The notes under the pieces are model-generated. The model did not search any database, had not been told where the DNA came from, and saw only the letters and a program-made list of their open reading frames with translations. This document shows positions 1-6,683 of a stretch of DNA of 16,282 nucleotides, one piece after another. Source of the DNA: an uncultured Planctomycetaceae bacterium (GTDB taxonomy: Bacteria; Planctomycetota; Planctomycetia; Pirellulales; Thermoguttaceae); contig CAMZHY010000024.1 of NCBI GenBank assembly GCA_947307005.1, positions 1 to 16,282 of the forward strand, read 5' to 3'. How positions within the stretch are numbered: position 1 is the stretch's first letter; every line of letters starts with the position of its first letter. Both the position numbers and the translations under genes were made by a program.

Positions 1-946
1 TTACATCAGGATCCAGACCCGCGACAGTAAGGCACTGCATTCCTCCTTGGCTGCCACCGCTTACTATCAAGTCGGTTCTATTCCACTCAGGGAGCGTTTT
101 TACATACTGAACAGCGCGAAGCGCGCGCATCATCATGCCGCACCAGTAGCAAGAGTCGGGATTATTATTCTGGTCGGCAGAGAATCCATACTGTTTAAGG
201 AAGGTCTGCGACAATGTATCGTAGTACTCTTTAGGTAGACCGTTCAGGATACCATGACAATTGATGCTCAAGAGAATACGATCCTTTTTGTAATTAGGCC
301 ACGTGCTTGCGACGGAGTAACCTTGATATGCGACTTCGGCGGGGAGCGATTTTTCCTTGGCGTCTTTGGGCATGAAAAGGTAGCCTGAAACGGGAGTTAA
401 ACTAGAACTGTCGACGAGAATCTCGTAACCGACAACGTCGGTCTCAGGCGAATCGAGCGGTCTAAGCCACGCTTTAACAGGAACTCTTGCAAGTATTTGT
501 TTTTGCCGTTCCCAAAAGGAGTCAAAATCGTTTGGCTCTGGAATTCCTTTGATTTGGTCAAGAAGAACGCCCGCGCCGCCGTTGAACTGTCGAGATTCAT
601 CGTGTTCACCGCCGATTCTTACGCCATTGGCGTCGCATGGAAAGACTTGAATGCGGACGAATCCTGGAACGTCGATCGACGTTTTTATCGTTAACGGTTC
701 TGTAGCGCTTGAGACAGCTTCTCCTGATTCCGTCCTGCCATCGTCGCCAGTGCGTATCCAAGAAAGCTTTTGACCGTTGACGGGAAGTCCATCTTCGAGA
801 CATTGAACGGTAAAAACCATCTCCTCGCCAGGCTCGTATTCGAGCGGGTTTTTATCAGTTTTACCGATGAAAGAAATTTCACCAGCAAAGGATTCATATG
901 GGATGAAGAGGAGTAAGATAACCAAGGTAAGTATGTGTTTCTTCAT
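1..946 (-). CDS. Acetyl xylan esterase / cephalosporin-C deacetylase-like secreted esterase (AXE1, CE7-type), 3' end missing
   Basis: The minus-strand reading frame is open from an ATG at 946 to the window edge, giving 315 residues with no stop. Residues 1-21 (MKKHILTLVILLLFIPYESFA) form a signal peptide. Residues ~22-130 look like an extra beta-sandwich domain, as found in longer secreted AXE1 proteins. The alpha/beta-hydrolase core starts near the family motif PEPNDFDSFW (137-145), and the nucleophile elbow SGGSQGG puts the catalytic Ser at ~299. The Asp and His of the triad would lie in the missing C-terminus. AXE1/CE7 enzymes remove acetyl groups from xylo-oligosaccharides and other acetylated sugars. 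A weak Shine-Dalgarno (GGGGA) precedes the ATG. Only 53 bases separate it from the GH106-like gene upstream, so co-transcription is likely. The family call is strong; the natural substrate is inferred. Confidence 0.88.
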   Translation of the reverse strand, partial: MKKHILTLVILLLFIPYESFAGEISFIGKTDKNPLEYEPGEEMVFTVQCLEDGLPVNGQKLSWIRTGDDGRTESGEAVSSATEPLTIKTSIDVPGFVRIQVFPCDANGVRIGGEHDESRQFNGGAGVLLDQIKGIPEPNDFDSFWERQKQILARVPVKAWLRPLDSPETDVVGYEILVDSSSLTPVSGYLFMPKDAKEKSLPAEVAYQGYSVASTWPNYKKDRILLSINCHGILNGLPKEYYDTLSQTFLKQYGFSADQNNNPDSCYWCGMMMRALRAVQYVKTLPEWNRTDLIVSGGSQGGMQCLTVAGLDPDV

Positions 947-999
947 CTGTCGTGTCCCCAAAAGATTGTTTGTGAAAACATCTTCGCTTAAACAAGTCG

Positions 1000-3900
1000 T
1001 TATTTGGCGAAGAGTCCGTATTCAATAACGTCGTAGGCGGAGCCTGACGGTTGTTTTTGCGGCGCGGAATGGAAACTTCCCGGCCATGCGGAACCTCGAA
1101 GTTTTCCTGCATGGTGAGGACCGAGAAGATTCTTCGGCGTTCCATAGACTCGCACCGTCAGCGACAAGGAGTCTTTATTTTCGGAGACAGCCGTGTGGAT
1201 TGATTCGGACAAATCGACGGAATCGCCCTTCCAGCCAATTGCGCCAATCTGTTCTCCATCAACTAGAATCGCGGCTACCGCGCCGCGCCAACTCGACAAT
1301 TTAAACTTTACCGTATGGTCTTGAGGAAGCTTTGAGAGTGGAACGATGAAGTTGTAATCAACCTTGTCCCCATAAAAGGGACGACCTTGAGTCGCCCAGC
1401 CGTTTTCTTGTTCGTAGAGTCCGGATCCGTCTGTAAGAAATTGCGCTCGTCTATTGTGGGAGCGGAAAACAAGTTCGCTTGAGGCGGAAACCTTAGGCGT
1501 CGTTTCAAATTTAACGTACCGCCCCGTTTCGTCTTTGGAAAGAAATTGAACTTCCGCCAATCCAACAAACGCCGAGTCTGACTCTGACGAGGTGGAACCA
1601 ACGTAGTCGTCTGGAAGAGGATAAGAGACGCCGTTCCAGTTTGATTTTATCGTCATGACAAATTTCCAGTTGGGATGAACTTGAATTGCCGGGAGTTCGA
1701 CGATTTGCGAAAAACCGTCTAGTTGCGCCAATTCGCGAGAAACTGGCCAACTAACGGATTTGCCAGTCTCGTCTAGAATCATCATTTCGACGTCTTTAGC
1801 GCCTCGTTTACTCAAGTTTGTCTCGCAATAATTCCAGATGCGGAGCGCGTCAAGAGTCGCCTCTTTTTCAAATTCGAAGAAGAGGGTCGGGGCGCGGTCG
1901 TCTTTATCCGAAAAACCAACGCCGGATGAGAGCCAACTCACTCCCTCAAGTTCGGCGGACGCCTTTGTAAGAAGCGAATCGTTTGGGAGGGGCTTGACTA
2001 TGTCAAGCTTACGTTCGGCGACGATCTTAAAACCTTGAACCTCTGGATCGAGCGAAAACGTTCCAACGACCCAAGCGGGCATGATTTCGCAAAAAATAGT
2101 CGATTGAGGGGCGACTAGCGTGATTTCGTTTGCCCCTGATCTGACCGCTTGAGCAATGTCAAAGACGCCGAATGAACGATCAAACTTCCAAACACCGGGA
2201 ACCCGCTCCACCTTTTGACCGTTGCAGTAGACCTCGCTGAAGAGACCCGGATTTTCAACGACAAAACGAAGATCGTCGATAAGATCGTCGGATTTATTAA
2301 ACTTGTATGTTAATTCAAAGCCCGAGTCGTCGTCGAATTTTTTTGTGATAAGTTCGTCTTTAAATTGAACCCCGTTATCCCAAGGCGACGTCGGATAACC
2401 TTTTTTTTGCCAGAATTTTCCGTTAACACGGTAGAAATAATCTTCTGGAATTGTTTCGTCTTTGAATTTGAGCGTCACGTAGTCAAGAACCAAAACATTG
2501 TCGTCAAGCGCATGAATCGAAGATAACATGTTTTGAGAGATTAAGTCTTGAGAGGTAATTGTGAACGGAGTTACGTCGTTAGAGACCTTTGCAGGTTGTT
2601 TGTTCGTTTTAGAGACGACGAGGGTCAACGATTCGCATGGCTCAAGAACAAAAGACATATCGGTTCGAGGAGCATACGCGCCGACGGCTGGATCAAACGT
2701 TTCGATGTTTGAATTTTGCCAAGCGCTGCTCAAAACAACCCGCCCCGTCGCGTTTTCTTCCATATCGATGTTGCAAATGAAGAGGATAATGGCGTCCTTG
2801 GTTTCACGAGCAAGATGGAAAACGTTCTCTGCGTTGGAGGAGGGAAGAACTGAAATGGGTTGCGCCTTTCTGGAATTGTCAACCAATTCGTCGAAAGAAC
2901 AGACAACTGCGTTTTGAATGAGCTTGCAGGCGTTTTTTAATCCATTCTCTGAATCGTCGAGGTTATCAATTGTCTGTCCGCTAACAAGCGAGAATTGGGC
3001 GTTAAGAGAAACAAGCGTTCCGCCGTTTTTAACGAATGTTTCAAGGAGCCTGACAGTAGTTTTGTCGAGGTTTTCGAGGTCTGGAGGAAGGACAACCGTC
3101 GTATAGCTTGCCGCTCCGACGCAAAATACGTCGCGCTTGACAGTTCCAACGCGAGAAATGACGTCTTCGCTACCAAGATCATAGTCTACCTGCTCTTCTT
3201 CAAGTTTATTTAGCAAGTCTGTAAATTTGACGGCGATTTGATCTTTTCGAGAAGAATCGCCGTTATTGTTAGCTTGATAAAGCCATTCAGTCGTCGTTGG
3301 TTCGATTAGAAGGAAGCGTTCAGAGGTTAATTGTCCTCGAGAGAGAAGGTAAGAGAGTCTGGTCCAATAGTCTTCAAGTTTAGAATACTGCTCAAACCAT
3401 GACGAATGGTAGGAAAAGGTTTGAGGATGATCGTGTTTTCGAGCTCCACGTATGGAAATATATGAAAGATGTTCGTCCATAGTGTTGACGCCGAGCGCGT
3501 ATGACCAATCGCCTAGACGCTTTAAGTCGGCAAAGCAAATATCATAACCGCCCGCGCCGTAAGCTTCGCAAAGGGAACGACTTCGACCCGATTGATGGAC
3601 AATGGAATTAAGTTCGCGAACCGAGCGAACATTGCCAAACTGGGAATGCATGCCCCGAGAAAACTGATTCATGAGAAGATCGATTGCCGGACGCTGACGC
3701 CAGAAAGCAGTCGCCATGTTATCGGGGACGTGATGAGCGTTGGGCCATTCATGTTCCCAGTCGTGACCCGTGTACTGGAGTCCAACTTTTTCACAATACC
3801 TGGCGTACGGTTTATGCCAGCGTTCGACGAGCAACTCCTGAACTGTTTTGTAGTAGTCGTAGCGGACTTTTTTCCAATTGCCGATGTGATCTATAAGGGA

Positions 3901-4881
3901 ACCGAGTTCGGGAATGATATCGTAATGACGGCGTTTTTGAAATTCGTCGGCAAAATCATCGGCCCAGGAAAACATTCCCGCCGGCGCGACCTGAGGTTCG
4001 TCCGTAAAAGAGCCTGGAATGACGTTCCCAAATTTGGCGCCGTATCGTTCGCGGTACGCTTCATGGGTAAAACCGATGAACTTGTCCAGTACGCCGGGCG
4101 TTAAAAGGTTGACGTAGGTTTTACCTCCAAACCACTGAGATGTTCCCGCAAATCGTTTACAAACGACGATCCAACGGGAATTAGAATCTGTTTTATCGGG
4201 GATGGACTTTCCTGATTCTTTGGCTGTTAGAACCTCAATTGATCTATCCTTTGTCCCTGTTGGAAGTTGCTCAATAACGTGAAGAACGGAATCGCCTGCG
4301 TTCCAGACGCCGTTTTTGTCTGTGAGTTCGTCGTAAAATTGCACGTCTATTCCGAATCCACGCGATTCAGGATACGCGTCTGGGACACACCCTCCCGCGA
4401 ATCCGGACGGATAGGAATTCTCGTCGTATATCCAGATTTTCATACCCCTTTTTTCAGCCTCGTCGAGCGCGGCGTCCCAGAGTTTAAACCAATCGTCTGA
4501 GAGATAAGGCGTCGCCAGTCCCGGACGGGGGTGAACAAAGGGTTGGTTGACATGTTGCGCGTTGAGATCGGCAAGGGTTGAACGTATTTGTTCCTCTGTG
4601 AGAAGATCGTTCCAAACCCACAACGGCCCCGTGGAAAAATCTGTTCCAGGCGCTGCGAATTTTTTCTTAATCTCTTCAACAGTAACGTCTTCGACGAGGT
4701 TAAGACTGGAATTCGTAGGAAGATAATCCGACGAAAGATCAACGAGGGAAGTCGCGTCGACGTCGCCTTGATCTTCATCGCAGTAGACGCGCGAATCCAT
4801 CGAGGAAAAGAGCAGGATGGAAATACTAAGAAGTAAATTGAATCTGAAGCGCGGCGGACGACAAACGGGTAAGAAAAACAT
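1000..4881 (-). CDS. Large secreted glycoside hydrolase, GH106-like (alpha-L-rhamnosidase type), 1293 residues
   Basis: A hydrophobic segment at residues ~13-27 after an Arg-rich start indicates a signal peptide. The start is supported by GAGGAAA seven bases before the ATG. The catalytic region begins near residue 78 (GTDFSTGPLWVWND). It carries PFVHPRPG (~115-121) and the family motif WIYDENSYPSGFAGG (~150-164). Two acidic motifs, GSFTDEP (E295) and LCEAYGAGG (E439), are candidate catalytic positions (inference). Residues ~840-950 look like a galactose-binding beta-sandwich and ~955-1123 like an F5/8-type or discoidin-like insert. The C-terminal end, with GTPKNLLGPHH and RGSAWP, closes the fold as in related large hydrolases. 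Known GH106 enzymes cleave alpha-L-rhamnosides, for example from rhamnogalacturonan. Its neighbours (arabinofuranosidase, acetyl esterase) fit pectin or hemicellulose breakdown. It could belong to a sister family of unassigned specificity. Confidence 0.82.
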   Translation of the reverse strand: MFFLPVCRPPRFRFNLLLSISILLFSSMDSRVYCDEDQGDVDATSLVDLSSDYLPTNSSLNLVEDVTVEEIKKKFAAPGTDFSTGPLWVWNDLLTEEQIRSTLADLNAQHVNQPFVHPRPGLATPYLSDDWFKLWDAALDEAEKRGMKIWIYDENSYPSGFAGGCVPDAYPESRGFGIDVQFYDELTDKNGVWNAGDSVLHVIEQLPTGTKDRSIEVLTAKESGKSIPDKTDSNSRWIVVCKRFAGTSQWFGGKTYVNLLTPGVLDKFIGFTHEAYRERYGAKFGNVIPGSFTDEPQVAPAGMFSWADDFADEFQKRRHYDIIPELGSLIDHIGNWKKVRYDYYKTVQELLVERWHKPYARYCEKVGLQYTGHDWEHEWPNAHHVPDNMATAFWRQRPAIDLLMNQFSRGMHSQFGNVRSVRELNSIVHQSGRSRSLCEAYGAGGYDICFADLKRLGDWSYALGVNTMDEHLSYISIRGARKHDHPQTFSYHSSWFEQYSKLEDYWTRLSYLLSRGQLTSERFLLIEPTTTEWLYQANNNGDSSRKDQIAVKFTDLLNKLEEEQVDYDLGSEDVISRVGTVKRDVFCVGAASYTTVVLPPDLENLDKTTVRLLETFVKNGGTLVSLNAQFSLVSGQTIDNLDDSENGLKNACKLIQNAVVCSFDELVDNSRKAQPISVLPSSNAENVFHLARETKDAIILFICNIDMEENATGRVVLSSAWQNSNIETFDPAVGAYAPRTDMSFVLEPCESLTLVVSKTNKQPAKVSNDVTPFTITSQDLISQNMLSSIHALDDNVLVLDYVTLKFKDETIPEDYFYRVNGKFWQKKGYPTSPWDNGVQFKDELITKKFDDDSGFELTYKFNKSDDLIDDLRFVVENPGLFSEVYCNGQKVERVPGVWKFDRSFGVFDIAQAVRSGANEITLVAPQSTIFCEIMPAWVVGTFSLDPEVQGFKIVAERKLDIVKPLPNDSLLTKASAELEGVSWLSSGVGFSDKDDRAPTLFFEFEKEATLDALRIWNYCETNLSKRGAKDVEMMILDETGKSVSWPVSRELAQLDGFSQIVELPAIQVHPNWKFVMTIKSNWNGVSYPLPDDYVGSTSSESDSAFVGLAEVQFLSKDETGRYVKFETTPKVSASSELVFRSHNRRAQFLTDGSGLYEQENGWATQGRPFYGDKVDYNFIVPLSKLPQDHTVKFKLSSWRGAVAAILVDGEQIGAIGWKGDSVDLSESIHTAVSENKDSLSLTVRVYGTPKNLLGPHHAGKLRGSAWPGSFHSAPQKQPSGSAYDVIEYGLFAK

Positions 4882-4946
4882 ACCGATTTCCTCGTGGAAA
4901 AAAAGAGTACAGAAAAAAGCAGAAAAGAAAGTTAAGGTCCCGTCCC

Positions 4947-4980
4947 AGCGCGAGACATACGTCGACGTATGTCTCGCGCT
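4947..4980. repeat. Perfect 34-bp inverted repeat (palindrome) without spacer
   Basis: Each 17-base half reads AGCGCGAGACATACGTC and its exact reverse complement follows with no spacer; the centre is GTCGAC. It lies 69 bases past the stop of the SMP-30-like gene and 65 bases before the GH106-like start. As RNA it can fold into a hairpin of about 15 pairs with a 4-base loop. No T-tract follows it directly on the minus strand, the direction of both flanking genes, so it is not a standard intrinsic terminator. On the plus strand it is followed by TTAAATT. It might be an mRNA-stabilising or processing hairpin, a factor-dependent terminator, or a protein-binding site. Confidence 0.9.
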
Positions 4981-5049
4981 TTAAATTGTTCCTCAATCCA
5001 AAGGGATATACGTCAAGGGAAAGAGGAGGACGGAAAACCGAAGTTAGAT

Positions 5050-6417
5050 TCAGCGAGTTCCTTCCTGTCGACGATTAGGACGCCGCCGCTCGTTTCCCTG
5101 ATTTTGTCCATTGTTGAAACGACCTTGACGCGGACGTTCGCCGTTTGCGCGAGGCGCGTCCCCCCGACGGCCCTGGAACTGATCTTGGCGCTGAACGAAC
5201 TTCTCGATTTCAGCGAAATCAATAGCGCATATAGTTCCAGGAGGATCTACTTTGCCGTTGACCATGCCGGGGAAAGGCCAGTCGAAGCATACGATAAGGA
5301 GTTTGCCGTCAAATACAACCGCTTCGCAAGGTTGGTCAAGGAGACCGTCCATGCCGTCAGTATCGTCGTTTTTCCAAAGAACAGTCGGACGAACCGTTTC
5401 TCCCTTGGCGCAGGGCTTAAACATCCAGATTGCATTGTTAACGGAATCGTCGATGAAAACGCGATTTAGCTTTTCATTGTAGCAAATGCCGTCGCAACAT
5501 TCGAGTTTAAGACCTTGATACGGTCCGCGTTGAACGCCTGGTTGGTTGAGAGCGTCGAACACTGTTTCAACGTTTTCCTTTTTGTATTCGCCGTTTGCGT
5601 CGGGACGCAGACAGAAGAGAAAACCGTTGCCGAAAAGACCGAACCATACGACGCCATCTTTGTCAACGCAGATTCCGTCAGGTCCCGTGTTGTCTCCGCG
5701 ACCAAGTTTGACGACCTTTTGATAAGCGACGCAGTGACTATCGTCAGAACTAGCCTTGATTTTTATGGGAGAATTGTCGCCAACGCCGGCGTTTTTCATT
5801 TCGTTGAGCGTGAACATGAAGACTCCGCCAGAACCAATAACGCCTGCCGCTTCGTCTATATCCGTGTCGAAGCATGAATCGGTAAAGAACATTTTGTCGC
5901 CATACCAAGCCATGCCGTTAGCAAGCTTAAGTCCTTCGATGACAACTTGCACCTCGCCCGTCGGTTTTCCTGCGTCACAAACGACGCGCAGTATGCGAGA
6001 ACAATAGTCTTTATCGTAGAAATACTGGTTATCGCAGACATAAAGATTTCCGTCGGGGCCATTGGCGATTCCCATCGGTCCAGTCTGCCCGGTGCGTTCA
6101 AGTATCGGGTACTCTAAGATTTTTGTGAGTTTTCCGTCTTTGCCAACCTCATAGAGATAACCGCCCTGTGGGGAATTAATCTTCTTATGGGAGTCGTCGG
6201 TGAGTCCAAAATTCGGCACGTTAAGGTAGAGCGCGCCCGTCTGGGTATGAACCGCCATACCGTCGGGCGTATAGTTCTCATCGCCGAGGTTGGCAAAAAG
6301 CGTGGGTTTGACGTTTGGGCGTTCCATACGAGGAGCGCTCTGATCTCGTTCTTGAGCGATAACTGACGCGCAAAAACAACAGGAAAGGATTAAAAGGGCG
6401 GCGAGGATCTTTTTCAA
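5050..6417 (-). CDS. Secreted SMP-30/gluconolactonase-like six-bladed beta-propeller protein with Arg/Gly/Asn/Gln-rich tail
   Basis: The product has 455 residues with a signal peptide (KKILAALLILSCCFCASVIA, cleavage near residue 21), so it is exported. Repeated blade motifs such as YTPDGMAVH, GPDGNLYVCDN, ANGMAWYGDKMFFTDS and GPDGICVDKDG identify an SMP-30/gluconolactonase/LRE-type beta-propeller. N168 and D247 match the Asn and Asp metal ligands known from SMP-30 lactonases. The first Glu ligand (EGP motif) is not obvious, so lactonase activity is uncertain. Residues 407-455 form a low-complexity basic tail rich in R, G, N and Q, outside the propeller. The start codon is TTG, chosen because AAAGGAG lies 7 bases upstream and the signal peptide begins there. 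Lying between GH51 and GH106-like genes, it may act on sugar lactones or bind carbohydrate; this role is inference. Confidence 0.8.
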   Translation of the reverse strand: MKKILAALLILSCCFCASVIAQERDQSAPRMERPNVKPTLFANLGDENYTPDGMAVHTQTGALYLNVPNFGLTDDSHKKINSPQGGYLYEVGKDGKLTKILEYPILERTGQTGPMGIANGPDGNLYVCDNQYFYDKDYCSRILRVVCDAGKPTGEVQVVIEGLKLANGMAWYGDKMFFTDSCFDTDIDEAAGVIGSGGVFMFTLNEMKNAGVGDNSPIKIKASSDDSHCVAYQKVVKLGRGDNTGPDGICVDKDGVVWFGLFGNGFLFCLRPDANGEYKKENVETVFDALNQPGVQRGPYQGLKLECCDGICYNEKLNRVFIDDSVNNAIWMFKPCAKGETVRPTVLWKNDDTDGMDGLLDQPCEAVVFDGKLLIVCFDWPFPGMVNGKVDPPGTICAIDFAEIEKFVQRQDQFQGRRGDAPRANGERPRQGRFNNGQNQGNERRRPNRRQEGTR

Positions 6418-6424
6418 TGGTACG

Positions 6425-6431
6425 CTCCTTT
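6425..6431 (-). promoter_or_regulatory. Ribosome binding site that fixes a TTG start
   Basis: On the minus strand AAAGGAG ends 7 bases before a TTG at 6417. No ATG lies at the right distance, and the TTG is followed at once by AAA AAG and the hydrophobic core of a signal peptide. This makes TTG the likely start of the SMP-30-like gene. Confidence 0.7.
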
Positions 6432-6611
6432 ACTTCAAAATTGTTCGAAATTTGCGTGAGACCACGCGACGGATGAATTTTAACTTTTTAAAAACAGGAA
6501 GTCAACTTGCGCCAGCATTGTCACAGGCAATTAATGAAGATTTCCGTAAAACTTTATTAGGCGCTTTGAACAGAGGGCGGGGGAGGGGAAAGCAAAAACG
6601 ACACGACAAAA

Positions 6612-6653
6612 GGGACGTCCCTCCGCCTTTAGCACAGAAAAGAAGAACGTCCC
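6612..6653 (-). terminator. Possible weak intrinsic terminator after the GH51 gene
   Basis: Reading the minus strand, GGGACGT (6653-6647) can pair with ACGTCCC (6618-6612) across a 28-base loop, and TTTT follows directly. It lies about 30 bases past the GH51 stop. The stem is only 7 pairs and the loop long, so termination may be partial. The rest of the gap (6418-6683) shows no gene. Confidence 0.35.
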
Positions 6654-6683
6654 GTTTCGACAAGTTGAACGAATTCAAAGTCG

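Noticed and set aside
3592..4104. 170-codon plus-strand frame opposite the GH106-like gene
   Set aside because: It is antisense to well-supported catalytic motifs and has no ribosome binding site or recognisable domain.
4778..4799. Possible lipobox at Cys34 of the GH106-like protein
   Set aside because: The residues before the Cys are RVY, not the LA/SG type of a lipobox, and the hydrophobic core ends too far upstream.
4947..4980. Reading the 34-bp palindrome as an ordinary intrinsic terminator
   Set aside because: No T-tract follows it on the minus strand, the direction of both flanking genes.
4969..5469. 166-codon plus-strand frame starting inside the 34-bp palindrome
   Set aside because: It runs antisense through the SMP-30-like gene and its translation has no family features.
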